From Nevskiaceae bacterium (GTDB lineage Bacteria; Pseudomonadota; Gammaproteobacteria; Steroidobacterales; Steroidobacteraceae), in the NCBI GenBank assembly GCA_018883185.1, contig VEQP01000013.1, forward strand, positions 1 to 64,000: DNA of 64,000 nt, given 5' to 3'. How positions within the stretch are numbered: the first letter of the stretch is position 1; the number at the start of each line of letters is the position of its first letter. The position numbers and the translations under genes are program-made. Under the pieces are notes generated by a model. The model was not told where the DNA came from. It worked only from the letters and a program-made list of their open reading frames with translations, and did no database searches. Positions 43,127 to 52,193 of the stretch are shown piece after piece.

Positions 43127-45700
43127 TTAGCGGAACGAGTAGGTGAAATCGATGCCGTAGGCAGCGCCCGGCGAGTCGTGGATGAACGAACCGCCGAACT
43201 CCGGAGCCGGAATGATTTCCTGCAGGTAGTTCTCGTCCGTGATGTTACGACCCCAAGCGGTCACGCCAAACTTGCCGTTGCTCACGCCCACGCGAGCGTT
43301 GACGCTGTAGTAGGCGTCGCGGCTCATCTTGTCGAACGTGCCCTGACCGAACTGGAAGTAGGTGAACAGGTTCGGCAAACGCTGCTTCTGCACCGGATGG
43401 AACCAGGTCTCGCCCACGAACGACGCATCGACGCGCGCATTGACCACCCAGTCAGAACCACCGAACGGCAGCTCAAAATCTACGCCGGCGTTACCGGTGT
43501 ACTTCGGCGCGTACGGCACTTCGCTGCCCGCCGTGTAGGGACGGCCAACGTACTTGTCGATATTGCCATCGGTCGTCGAGTAGGCCGCGAACACCGACAC
43601 GTTGTTGTTGACGCGCCAGCGACCGTCGAGCTCGAAGCCCTTGATCGTTACTTCGTCAATGTTGGTCACGACGCGCAGCAGACCGAAGGGACCCGCGAAG
43701 AAGTTGAAGAACTGCATATCTTCAACCTTCGTGTGGTACACGGCGGCATTCACGCTCAGACGACGATCAAGGAAGAACGACTTGAAGCCGAGCTCCGCCG
43801 CCTTCGACACTTCCTTGCGGTATTTGTCATTCACGTCGGTGATATTGAGCACCGCGTTCGCACCGCAAGTTGGCGGCAGGAACGAAGCGCCCAAGCACAG
43901 CACCGTACTGCCCGCACGACCGTAGTAGGTGTTGACCGTGGCGGCGCTACCGGAGGAGTTAAAACCGCCGCTGCGGAAGCCGTAGCCGTAGGAGGCATAC
44001 ACCGCGAAGTCGTCGTTGGCCTTCCAGTTGGCCGAGAACTTCGGCTGCAACTGGCTGAAGGTCGTCGAACGACTGGGGATGCCCGTCGTGGCGAAGGCCG
44101 GGTTCACAGCGTAGGCCGGATTGATGAACGGCTTCGAGAAGAAGCTGAAGTCCGGCGTCTGCGCACGGCAGCTTGCCGTGTCGGTCGTCGTGCAACGGGG
44201 CACGTTGTTGTCGACCGCACGATCTTCGCTGTCATAGCGCAAGGCGAGCGCAAGCTCGAGTTGCTCGGTGACATCGAAGGCCAATTGACCGAATGCCGCG
44301 TAGACATTGCTCTTGAAGCTGTCATCGTAAAGCAGGTCGGTCGGGTTCAAGCCACTGGCCGGCACGAAGGCCGTAGCGGTCAGACCCTTGTTGAGGTCAG
44401 AACCCTGCGACACGACCACGCGGCGCTTGATGTCGGCGGCGTAGAGGCCGGCCACCCAACGCACGTCCTCGTCACCCGGCGAGGTCAGACGCAGCTCAAT
44501 GCTGGCGTCCTTCTGGTCACGCTGCTGGTACTGGTAGCCATCGCAAGTCGTGGGGCCATACGGCGGAGTGAAACCCGCACCGTTGTTGCCGGCAGGCGTC
44601 AGCCAAATGCTCGAGGGGATGCCGAAGAACGGCGCCTCGTAGCCCGGCTTGCTCAGCTTGGCATCGTTGCTGCTGCGGCAAGTCGGGTTGAGTGCATAAA
44701 GCAGGAACGCAGCGCTCGTGCCGTCGGTGAGGAAGTAGTTGGTCTGGTCGTTGTACGCGACATAGCTCGTCAGCGTGCCGACGCCCACATCCCACTCGCC
44801 CTTGATCGAGAGGTTGACGTTTTCCTGCTCGTTCTGCGGCAGGATGTTGTTGATGTAGCGGAAATTGTGCTTGTTCGGGTCTTCGTAGAACGCCGGAGCA
44901 TTCAAGCCCGCAGCCGCGTCCGACAGAGCGATCGAGGCGTTGAAGTTGATCGCGCCCGCATCGATCTTCGAATACTTGGCCTTGATGTCGATCTCGCCGC
45001 CGCCGACGTCGAACAGCATGCGACCCTGCACGCCGGTCTCTTCGTAGAAATCGACGCAGTCGTCGCAACCGCGATCGAGGTTCTTCCATTGACCGTCGGT
45101 CTTGCGGGTGTAGGCGGAAATCGAGCCCTTCATGCCCTCGCCGATTGGGCCACCAGCGTAGACGCTGGCCTTATAGCTGTTGTCCGAGCCGTAACCACCG
45201 CTCACGTCGAACGCCGCGGCGTCGCCCGGCTTGCGAGTGGTGATGATCATGGCTCCGGCCACGGCGTTACGGCCGTAGAGCGCACCCTGCGGACCCTTGA
45301 GGATTTCGATCTGCGACACGCCCGACAACTCCTGGTTGAGCGCAGTCGGGTTGGTCTGCAACACGCCGTCGATGACGAGCGCGAAGTTCGTCTCGGCGTC
45401 GCGACCGGTGTTAATGCCGCGGATGTTGACTTGCATATCGCCAGCTTCGGCGGTCTGCACTTGCGAGACACCAGCTGTCAGGGCGATGAAGTCCTGCGGG
45501 CGCTCAATGCCCGCCGCCTTGATTTCATTGGCGGTGAAGGCGGTGATGGTCACCGGCACATCTTCGATACGCTCTGCGCGCTGACGGGCCGTGACGACGA
45601 TTTCTTCGAGTTGCGCTTCCTGCGCACCAGCCTGAGCAGCAGAGAGGGCCGCAATGACGCCCGCGCTGATCAGTGAAAGCTTCCGGCTGCGATAAAACAT
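43127..45700 (-). CDS. TonB-dependent outer-membrane receptor
   Basis: An 857-residue receptor: signal peptide (about 1-26), TonB-box/plug start EEIVVTARQRAERI (about 32), plug domain with QVNIRGINTGRDAETNFALVIDGV and GPQGALYGRNAVAGAMIITTRKP, then a large barrel ending in an aromatic C-terminus (DFTYSFR). Plug type is that of carbohydrate/terpenoid-uptake receptors of Proteobacteria rather than siderophore FecA. GGAGGG six bases before ATG 45700. A reading frame of 832 codons opposite it is a shadow. Confidence 0.93.
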   Translation of the reverse strand: MFYRSRKLSLISAGVIAALSAAQAGAQEAQLEEIVVTARQRAERIEDVPVTITAFTANEIKAAGIERPQDFIALTAGVSQVQTAEAGDMQVNIRGINTGRDAETNFALVIDGVLQTNPTALNQELSGVSQIEILKGPQGALYGRNAVAGAMIITTRKPGDAAAFDVSGGYGSDNSYKASVYAGGPIGEGMKGSISAYTRKTDGQWKNLDRGCDDCVDFYEETGVQGRMLFDVGGGEIDIKAKYSKIDAGAINFNASIALSDAAAGLNAPAFYEDPNKHNFRYINNILPQNEQENVNLSIKGEWDVGVGTLTSYVAYNDQTNYFLTDGTSAAFLLYALNPTCRSSNDAKLSKPGYEAPFFGIPSSIWLTPAGNNGAGFTPPYGPTTCDGYQYQQRDQKDASIELRLTSPGDEDVRWVAGLYAADIKRRVVVSQGSDLNKGLTATAFVPASGLNPTDLLYDDSFKSNVYAAFGQLAFDVTEQLELALALRYDSEDRAVDNNVPRCTTTDTASCRAQTPDFSFFSKPFINPAYAVNPAFATTGIPSRSTTFSQLQPKFSANWKANDDFAVYASYGYGFRSGGFNSSGSAATVNTYYGRAGSTVLCLGASFLPPTCGANAVLNITDVNDKYRKEVSKAAELGFKSFFLDRRLSVNAAVYHTKVEDMQFFNFFAGPFGLLRVVTNIDEVTIKGFELDGRWRVNNNVSVFAAYSTTDGNIDKYVGRPYTAGSEVPYAPKYTGNAGVDFELPFGGSDWVVNARVDASFVGETWFHPVQKQRLPNLFTYFQFGQGTFDKMSRDAYYSVNARVGVSNGKFGVTAWGRNITDENYLQEIIPAPEFGGSFIHDSPGAAYGIDFTYSFR

Positions 45701-45936
45701 GAACCCTCCAGGTCTGTCCGTAGGTCAGGAGTTGGGAAAAAACGTCGGCAGTCTAAGGTGATGGTGCCTGCGGGTGCAATGCAAATTGTTGCAAGGTGCC
45801 AGTGCGCGTTGCGCCCAAGCAACAACCTCGCGGATCACAAACCTCCACGAAACGGCCGACCTGGCATGCGGTAGGCCTCGCAACGGCCGTTTTTCGGCAT
45901 GATGGCGCCCTGCTACGAAGCCGGAGACTTGCACCC

Positions 45937-46809
45937 GTGACCGCCGCCCTACCCCCCGTCCCTGCCATCGACATCGTCAGCGGCATCTGGACCGAAGAAG
46001 CCCTCTCCCACCGTCCGGGTTGGCAGGAGCAGTTTTTCGCCGGCAAGATGAAATCCAAAACCAACATGCAGGGCGTCAGCCTCGAGGAGCAACTCGCGCA
46101 AATGACGGACGCCGGCATTGAACGCGCGTTGTTGTTTGCCCCGAAGGTCGGGCGCCGTGGCCTGCCGGGCTCGTTCCACCTACCTTATGAAGTGATCGCC
46201 CGGGCGGTCGAGAAGTACCCGGGACGGTTCTATGCCATGGCTGGAATCGATCCCTACGAAGGCATGAACGGCGTGCGCGCGCTTGAGGATGCAGTGAAGA
46301 ACATGGGCTTTATCGGCGCTCATGTGTACCCGCACTGGTTTGATCTGCCGCCGGATCACGCCAAGTACTACCCGTTCTACGCCAAATGCGTGGAGCTCGG
46401 CGTGCCGATCCAGATGCAGGTCGGCCAATCAATGGTGTACGCGAAAGAGGCACCGATGCGCAGCGTCGGGCGGCCGATCCTGCTCGATGGCATCGCCTGC
46501 GACTTTCCGGAACTGAAATTGATCGGCATCCACGTCGGCATCCCTTGGACAGACGAGATGATCGCCATGGCTTGGAAGCACGAGAACGTGTTCATTGGCT
46601 CGGACGCGCATAGTCCGAAGTACTGGCCCGAGGCGTTCGTGAAGTACATCAACTCCTATGGACAGGACAAAGTGCTGTTCGGCACCGACTTCCCGGTGCT
46701 CGGCTTCCGCCGAACCATGGACGAGGTGCTTGCCTTGAACCTGCGCCCGGAGCCACTGCGCAAGTTCCTGCGCGACAATGCGCTGCGCGTTTATGGCCTA
46801 AGCGGCTAA
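45937..46809 (+). CDS. Amidohydrolase-2 (ACMSD-type) metal-dependent hydrolase/decarboxylase
   Basis: A 290-residue TIM-barrel protein. Near the start AIDIVSGIWT replaces the usual HxH strand; GAHVYPHWFDLPPD, IGIHVGIPW (metal His), GSDAHSPKYWPE and FGTDFPVLGF (catalytic Asp) are family features. Members decarboxylate or hydrolyse carboxylated ring or chain compounds. GTG 45937 with GGAG ten bases upstream is chosen over an unconserved longer N-terminus. Convergent, one bp from a CoA-transferase; both may work on one acid substrate (inference). Confidence 0.85.
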   Translation: MTAALPPVPAIDIVSGIWTEEALSHRPGWQEQFFAGKMKSKTNMQGVSLEEQLAQMTDAGIERALLFAPKVGRRGLPGSFHLPYEVIARAVEKYPGRFYAMAGIDPYEGMNGVRALEDAVKNMGFIGAHVYPHWFDLPPDHAKYYPFYAKCVELGVPIQMQVGQSMVYAKEAPMRSVGRPILLDGIACDFPELKLIGIHVGIPWTDEMIAMAWKHENVFIGSDAHSPKYWPEAFVKYINSYGQDKVLFGTDFPVLGFRRTMDEVLALNLRPEPLRKFLRDNALRVYGLSG

Positions 46810-46810
46810 T

Positions 46811-48040
46811 TCAATCACCGCCCACCGTCACCGACTGAGCGGCCCGCTCCTCGTCCATGGCGGCGCCGGAGGACATCAGCACCGCGATGGTCTCGGCATC
46901 GAGCCCGGCCTCGCGCAGCAATTGCTCAGTGTGCTCACCGAGCCGCGGCGCGGGCCGACGAATGTCGGCAGGAGTTGCGGCGAAGTTCACCGGGAAGGAA
47001 GCCATCCTCAGCCGCCCCTCGCTTGGGTGATCCATGAACTTCCAAAAGCCGGTGGCGAGCAGGTGCGGATCCTCCGCCAAACCCTCGAGCGTGTTGACCA
47101 CGATGTGGGGGATACCCGAGCCTTCAAAGATTTTTAGCCATTCTCCAGTGGTGCGCGTGGCGATGATCCGTGCCGTCGTCTGATTGGTGGCATCGATATT
47201 GCGCACCCGATCGGCCAAGGTGAGGAAGCGCGGATCGGTGGCGAGCTCCGGGTGGCCGGTCAAGTCACAGAACTTGACCCAGTGCGCGTTCAGGTACGGC
47301 AGCACGCCGATGTAGCCGTCCAGTGTCTTGTACGGCTTTCGATCCTTGCTCATTAGCCGGGTATAGCCAGGCTTGCCCTTCGGCGGATCAAAGGTCATGC
47401 CCCATAGATGCTCCGCCATCACGAAGTTCACCATGGTCTCGAACATGGGCACTTCGATCTCCTGCCCCTCGCCACTGCGCTCGCGATGGAAGAGCGCCGC
47501 GAGCACCGCATAGACCACAGTGATGGCGGTGGTCTTGTCCGCAACGATGGTCGGCAAATAGCGCGGCTCGCCCAGCACCATTTCATTGAGCATGGCGATA
47601 CCACTGGCCGCCTGGATGGAATCATCGAGCGCGCCGAGTTTTCCGTATGGCCCGCGCTTGGCGTACCCGTACGCACCGCAGTAAATGATGCGCGGGTTAA
47701 CCTGTTTGAAGTCGGCGTACTCGAGGCCGAGCTTGGTCATCACCTGCGGTCGGTTGTTGTGGACGAACACATCGGCGTCGCGGGCCAGAGCAAGTAGTGC
47801 ATCACGCGCACCCGGCAGACGCAGATCGAGCACGATGCTGCGCTTGTTGCGATTACAGGTGAGATACAGCGCAGCCATGCCGGGGTGGTTGGCAGCCCCG
47901 AGCGAGCGATTGCTGTCACCCCGCGGCTGCTCCACCTTGATGATCTCGGCACCCATATCGCCGAGCATCTGACAGGCCCATGGCCCGAGCACCACGCTCG
48001 TCATCTCGACGACTTTGATTCCATGCAGCGGACCCGGCAT
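46811..48040 (-). CDS. CaiB/BaiF family CoA-transferase
   Basis: A 409-residue class III CoA-transferase. N-terminal GIKVVEMTSVVLGPWACQMLGDMGAEIIKVEQP and RNKRSIVLDL; the catalytic aspartate expected near residue 165 is in ALDDSIQAASG. Moves CoA between carboxylic acids in the cytoplasm. ATG 48040 has GGAG seven bases upstream. First of three such enzymes in the region. Confidence 0.92.
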   Translation of the reverse strand: MPGPLHGIKVVEMTSVVLGPWACQMLGDMGAEIIKVEQPRGDSNRSLGAANHPGMAALYLTCNRNKRSIVLDLRLPGARDALLALARDADVFVHNNRPQVMTKLGLEYADFKQVNPRIIYCGAYGYAKRGPYGKLGALDDSIQAASGIAMLNEMVLGEPRYLPTIVADKTTAITVVYAVLAALFHRERSGEGQEIEVPMFETMVNFVMAEHLWGMTFDPPKGKPGYTRLMSKDRKPYKTLDGYIGVLPYLNAHWVKFCDLTGHPELATDPRFLTLADRVRNIDATNQTTARIIATRTTGEWLKIFEGSGIPHIVVNTLEGLAEDPHLLATGFWKFMDHPSEGRLRMASFPVNFAATPADIRRPAPRLGEHTEQLLREAGLDAETIAVLMSSGAAMDEERAAQSVTVGGD

Positions 48041-48100
48041 CGCACTCTCCTGCAGACACGATCGACTGGAACGAAACGCCCGGGATGATACGCTTGAGGC

Positions 48101-48808
48101 ATGTACTCTGAACTGTTCCTCGCACAAGCCCTCCTTCAGGCGGTCTTGTGGCTCTGGTGCTGGAGGCTGTGGCGCACTCGTGGGCTGCTGGTGGCCGCGT
48201 TGTTGCTGGTGCCTCAGTTCGGTCTAGTGTGGGACAACCTTGTCGTCGGGCTCGGTCGATTCATTGGCTTCGGCCCGCTGCTCGAAGCGCTGTCCTGGCC
48301 CCGCTTCTGGCTGCACTGGGTGTCGGGAACCTGGCTGATTGTTGCAGCGGGCTCAGCCCTGCGCCTCGCGGGCCTCGCGTGGATGCGCCCAGCGCGCAGC
48401 ATGCTGCTGTTCTGCTCGCTGACCCTCGCGCTGATGATGTTCGATCTGCCGCACTTCTGGCGCGACAGCCTGCACCCGGTGTGCGAGTTCGACTTGATCC
48501 GCTATTCGACCGCCGTGTCGGCCGACACGCTGTGCTACGCGGGACAGACCGTCGTCAAATCCTCGCCGCCGATCGCTTCGATCCTCACCTGCTTCGTCGT
48601 CATCGGCGCAGGGCTTGTGCTGTGGCTGCGTCGAGGCTTCCCCTGGATGTTCGCCGGTGGCGCCTTGATGCTCGCGAGTGCGATGCCGGGGCTGCGGGAG
48701 TACAAGCTCGACAACTTCGGCGAGATCCTCATTGCCGGTGGATGTCTCTGGGCGCTGCACCGCTTCAGTGCTTCGAGCGCGCCAAAAGCTGCGGCCTTGA
48801 ACTCGTGA
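48101..48808 (+). CDS. Hypothetical polytopic membrane protein
   Basis: A 235-residue protein with about six hydrophobic segments (9-25, 31-50, 71-92, 99-113, 155-175, 180-198) and two conserved-looking cysteines in a loop (about 128 and 145). No family recognised. Its stop overlaps the GTG of the EamA gene (GTGA), so both are co-translated; divergent from the CoA-transferase by 60 bp. Confidence 0.75.
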   Translation: MYSELFLAQALLQAVLWLWCWRLWRTRGLLVAALLLVPQFGLVWDNLVVGLGRFIGFGPLLEALSWPRFWLHWVSGTWLIVAAGSALRLAGLAWMRPARSMLLFCSLTLALMMFDLPHFWRDSLHPVCEFDLIRYSTAVSADTLCYAGQTVVKSSPPIASILTCFVVIGAGLVLWLRRGFPWMFAGGALMLASAMPGLREYKLDNFGEILIAGGCLWALHRFSASSAPKAAALNS

Positions 48809-49764
48809 GTCCCGACAAGACCGCGCGCCGCGATCGACTCGCAGCGATCGCAGCGGCTCTCGCCGCCATGTTGTTTGCGACCAAAGGCATCTTCGCCAAA
48901 CAGCTGTACTCAATGGGCGTCAGCGTCGAAGCATTGGTCACAATCCGTGCGACGCTCGCGGTGCCACTGTTCTGGTGGCTGGCGCTGCGCCGCGAGCCCT
49001 TGGCGGCCATCGGACGCACGCCGCCGTCGGCCGTGCTCGCCGCCGCGATCGCGGGCGCCCTCTGCTACTACGTCGGTGCCTTGCTCGATTTCCACGCGCT
49101 GACGATGATCGATGCCAGCATCGAGCGCGTTTTGATTTTCAGCTACCCCGCAATGGTGGTGCTATTCACCTCAATTCGTGATCGAAGACGACCGTCGGCG
49201 CGGGTCCTCGGCGCGGTCGGACTCGCTTACCTAGGCATCTTCTTCACTATGGGCGGCTTCGATTTGGTCGAGCTGCGCGCCAACCTCGTCGGCGCCCTAC
49301 TCGTGATCGGCTCCGCGTTGACCTATGCCGTCTATTTCATCATCAGCGAAAAATACACGCGGCTGATGGGCAGCGCGCGCTTCACGGTCGTGGCCATGAG
49401 CACCTCGGCCACCTGCCTACTCGTGCATTTCATGCTCATCGGCGGAGCGGCGCAGTTGCCGACGATCAGCACACCGGCCTGGGGACTGCTGCTGCTGATC
49501 GCCGTGGTCTGCATGTTCCTGCCGGCGCAGTTACAGGCCGAAGGCGTCCGACAGATCGGGGCGCAGCGCGGCGCCGTGCTGTCCACCGTCGGACCGCCCA
49601 CCACCGTAGTCCTCGCCTGGTTTCTGTTGGGCGAACGCTTGTCCGGGTGGCAGTGGGCGGGCATTGCCCTCATCGTGCTCGGAATTCTGGTGTTGGATCT
49701 CGCGCGCGATCAGGCCGCAAGCCATGCGGCGCCATCGCCTCCGCGCAGCAGCTCGAACGCATAG
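48805..49764 (+). CDS. EamA/DMT-family transporter
   Basis: A 319-residue drug/metabolite transporter: ten helices in two EamA repeats (about 10-145 and 160-300), with FATKGIFAKQLY and LSTVGPPTTVVLAWFLLGERL marks. Exports or imports small metabolites; substrate unknown. GTG 48805 overlaps the upstream stop; the longer frame is a shadow of the preceding gene. Its last 55 bp overlap the convergent GntR gene. Confidence 0.9.
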   Translation: MSPDKTARRDRLAAIAAALAAMLFATKGIFAKQLYSMGVSVEALVTIRATLAVPLFWWLALRREPLAAIGRTPPSAVLAAAIAGALCYYVGALLDFHALTMIDASIERVLIFSYPAMVVLFTSIRDRRRPSARVLGAVGLAYLGIFFTMGGFDLVELRANLVGALLVIGSALTYAVYFIISEKYTRLMGSARFTVVAMSTSATCLLVHFMLIGGAAQLPTISTPAWGLLLLIAVVCMFLPAQLQAEGVRQIGAQRGAVLSTVGPPTTVVLAWFLLGERLSGWQWAGIALIVLGILVLDLARDQAASHAAPSPPRSSSNA

Positions 49765-50474
49765 GTAAATCGCTCCGCCGGATGATGTGTCTGCGATAGC
49801 AGCAGCACTTGACCCGATGCGTCGCGGTAGCGCCGTGTAACGCAGAGCGATGCGCTGTTGACCGGGACAGCGAGCGCCTTCGCCCGCTCCGCATCGAACA
49901 AGCCCGCTGTAACCTGCACTTCCACCCGAGCCACACGCGCACCGAAGCGTGCTTCGATGAGCTCGTAGACACGGCCTGCGCGACGCCCCATGGCGCCCAC
50001 CACTCCAGCGTAGGCTTCAGGCAGGTAGATGTCGCTCCAGCCAATGAGCGCGCGGTCCGCCGTGACACGGCGCAGCGCCGTGACCCGCCGCCATGGCGCA
50101 CCGCGACGACAATCGAGCCGGCGGGCGAGCACCGCATCGACGCGAAGCGCCTCGTTACCAATAACCTCGAGACGGCTGTCCTCGCTGTAGCGCATCCAGC
50201 CTGCCGGGGAGGCCAACTGCTGCACGTGGGCGTTGGAGGGGTCGCGCGCGGTAACCACCGTTCCGACACCGCGATTGCGACTGATCAGCCCGAGCTCGGC
50301 AAGGCAGCGCAAGGCCTCCCGCACCGTATGTCGACTCACGCGATACCTGCTCATCAATTCAAGCTCGCCGGGCAGGGTTGCGCCCACGGCGTAGCGCGCC
50401 TCGCTGATGGCGCGCTGCAAGGCATCGGCAAGGCGCCGGTAGCGTGGCTGTGACTTTGACCGATTGACCGACAT
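49710..50474 (-). CDS. GntR-family regulator (HutC/UTRA type)
   Basis: A 254-residue repressor: winged HTH (about 10-75) with PGELELMSRYRVSRHTVREALR, then a UTRA ligand domain (about 95-245) ending RYRDASGQVLLLSQTHHPAERFTY. Divergent from the MaoC operon with two matching palindromes between them, so it probably controls that operon and itself. ATG 50474 lies within operator 1; starts at 50492, 50501 and 50534 are possible but extend past the conserved N-terminus. Confidence 0.9.
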   Translation of the reverse strand: MSVNRSKSQPRYRRLADALQRAISEARYAVGATLPGELELMSRYRVSRHTVREALRCLAELGLISRNRGVGTVVTARDPSNAHVQQLASPAGWMRYSEDSRLEVIGNEALRVDAVLARRLDCRRGAPWRRVTALRRVTADRALIGWSDIYLPEAYAGVVGAMGRRAGRVYELIEARFGARVARVEVQVTAGLFDAERAKALAVPVNSASLCVTRRYRDASGQVLLLSQTHHPAERFTYAFELLRGGDGAAWLAA

Positions 50475-50484
50475 GTCCGGACAT
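50473..50484. promoter_or_regulatory. GntR operator 1
   Basis: Perfect 12-bp palindrome ATGTCCGGACAT overlapping the GntR start codon. The TGT-N4-ACA layout is common in GntR sites. Confidence 0.65.
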
Positions 50485-50503
50485 CCTAGCATGCGAAACA
50501 TAA

Positions 50504-50515
50504 ATGTCCGTACAT
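50504..50515. promoter_or_regulatory. GntR operator 2
   Basis: ATGTCCGTACAT, one base different from operator 1, its centre 31 bp away (about three helical turns, same face), 17 bp before the MaoC ATG. Confidence 0.6.
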
Positions 50516-50532
50516 TCATTCCGGGAGTCCCC

Positions 50533-51051
50533 ATGAGCCACGCCCCAGTGCAAATTGCACCGCAGCGCTACCGCGAGTCCTTCGGTCGTTACTTCGAAGA
50601 CTTCATCGTTGGCGACGTCTACGAGCACCGCCCGGGTCGTACGCTCACTGAGACCGACAACACCTGGTTCACCCTGCTCACCATGAATACGCATCCTCTG
50701 CACTTCGATGCGGAATACGCCAAGCACTCCGAATTCGGCCGCTGCATCGTCGCCTCGCCACTCACGCTCGCCATCATCGTCGGCATGAGCGTCACCGATG
50801 TCAGTCAGAAAGCCATCGCCAACCTCGGCTGGAAGGAAATCCGCATGACGGCACCGGTGTTTGCGGGCGATACGCTCTACGCCGAAACCGAAGTGCTCGG
50901 CAAGCGCGAATCGGCCTCTCGCCCCACAGCGGGACTCGTCACCGTGCGAACACTCGGGCGCAACCAGCACGGCACGGTAGTCTGCGACTTTGAGCGCACC
51001 ATTCTCGTCGCCAAACGCGGCCATGCCGTTGAAGATCGAGCAGGAGCATGA
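50533..51051 (+). CDS. MaoC-like hydratase, itaconyl/mesaconyl-CoA hydratase type
   Basis: A 172-residue hot-dog-fold protein. The catalytic stretch TMNTHPLHFDAEYAKHSEFGR (about 46-66) matches the variant seen in itaconyl-CoA hydratase (Ich), where the usual Asp of the MaoC dyad is part of an MNTxPLH sequence; PVFAGDTLYAETEVLGKRESASRP also fits. Expected to add water to an enoyl-CoA in the cytoplasm. ATG 50533 with GGGAG upstream is used. First gene of the GntR-controlled operon; overlaps the next gene (ATGA). Confidence 0.85.
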   Translation: MSHAPVQIAPQRYRESFGRYFEDFIVGDVYEHRPGRTLTETDNTWFTLLTMNTHPLHFDAEYAKHSEFGRCIVASPLTLAIIVGMSVTDVSQKAIANLGWKEIRMTAPVFAGDTLYAETEVLGKRESASRPTAGLVTVRTLGRNQHGTVVCDFERTILVAKRGHAVEDRAGA

Positions 51052-52193
51052 GCATGTCGTCAGACAACGAAATCATCGACAGTATCGAGCGCTGGTGTGA
51101 ACGCGAACTGCGCCCCGTTGCGAAGAAATTCGATCATGCGGATGAGTATCCGGAGACCATAGTCGAGCAGATGAAGGAGCTCGGCCTGTTCGGCGCGACC
51201 ATCGACCCCGAGTACGGCGGGCTTGGCCTTAGCGCCGCCACCTACGCGCGCCTCGTCATGACGATCGCCTCCGTGTGGATGGCTCCGGTCGGCATCTTCA
51301 ACTCACACCTGATCATGGCGGCTTGCGTGCAGCGGCACGGCACAAGTGAGCAGAAGCGCCGGTGGCTGCCCAAGTTCGCAAGCGGCGATATTCGTGGCGG
51401 CATCGGCCTGACCGAACCCAATGCAGGCACCGACCTGCAAAGCATTCGGACCACGGCTCGGCGCGATGGCGACAGCTACCTCATCAATGGCACCAAGACG
51501 TGGATCACCAACGGCGTTTATGGCAGCTGCTTTGGCGTACTCGTCAAGACCGATCCGGATGCTCAGCCGCGCCACAAAGGCATGAGCATGTTCTTGTGTG
51601 AGAAAGGCGCCGGCTTCAAGGCCTCGAAGAAAATCCGCAAACTCGGCTACAAGTCGATCGATAGTGCCGAGCTCGTCTTCGAGGATCATCGGGTGCCAGC
51701 CGACCAGCTGATCGGCGGCATCGAGGGTCGCGGCTTCCAGCAAGCCGTTGGCGGACTTGAACTCGGCCGTATCAACGTCGCTGCGCGCGGCGCGGGCATC
51801 GCCGCGGGCGCCCTGCGCGACGCGCTGCGCTACGCACAGGAACGGCAGACTTTCGGCAAGCCTATCGCGCAGCACCAGGCCATCCAGTTGAAACTCGCCG
51901 ATATGGCCACTCGCGTCGAAGCCTCACGCCTTCTCATCGAGCAGGCGGCGCGCAAATACGACACCGGCGAGCGCTGCGATCTCGAATCGAGCATGGCCAA
52001 ACTCTTCGCATCCGAGGCAGGCGTCGAGAACAGCCTCGAGGCCATGCGCATCTTCGGTGGCTACAGTTACTCGACGGACTTCGACGTGGAGCGTTACTAC
52101 CGCGACGCGCCGCTCATGTGCATCGGCGAAGGTACCAACGAGATGCAGCGCATCATCATCGCCCGCCAACTCATCGAGAGAAATCCGCTGTGA
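51048..52193 (+). CDS. Acyl-CoA dehydrogenase
   Basis: A 381-residue FAD enzyme with the normal three-domain length: GGIGLTEPNAGTDLQS (flavin loop, about 123), NGTKTWITNG, RINVAARGAGIAAGAL, and the catalytic glutamate in CIGEGTNEMQR (about 364). Introduces the alpha,beta double bond that the adjacent hydratase can then hydrate. Start overlaps the MaoC stop; end overlaps the next start (GTGA). Confidence 0.93.
   Translation: MSMSSDNEIIDSIERWCERELRPVAKKFDHADEYPETIVEQMKELGLFGATIDPEYGGLGLSAATYARLVMTIASVWMAPVGIFNSHLIMAACVQRHGTSEQKRRWLPKFASGDIRGGIGLTEPNAGTDLQSIRTTARRDGDSYLINGTKTWITNGVYGSCFGVLVKTDPDAQPRHKGMSMFLCEKGAGFKASKKIRKLGYKSIDSAELVFEDHRVPADQLIGGIEGRGFQQAVGGLELGRINVAARGAGIAAGALRDALRYAQERQTFGKPIAQHQAIQLKLADMATRVEASRLLIEQAARKYDTGERCDLESSMAKLFASEAGVENSLEAMRIFGGYSYSTDFDVERYYRDAPLMCIGEGTNEMQRIIIARQLIERNPL

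Noticed and set aside
43178-45676. 832-codon open frame on the plus strand
   Set aside because: It is the exact complement of the TonB receptor gene, whose protein has clear family motifs; the antisense translation is rich in Arg/Val/His without domains, signal or ribosome site. Long antisense frames are common in GC-rich genes.
48148-48804. N-terminal half of the long frame leading into the EamA gene
   Set aside because: It is the out-of-frame shadow of the membrane protein at 48101-48808; the EamA domain begins only after GTG 48805.
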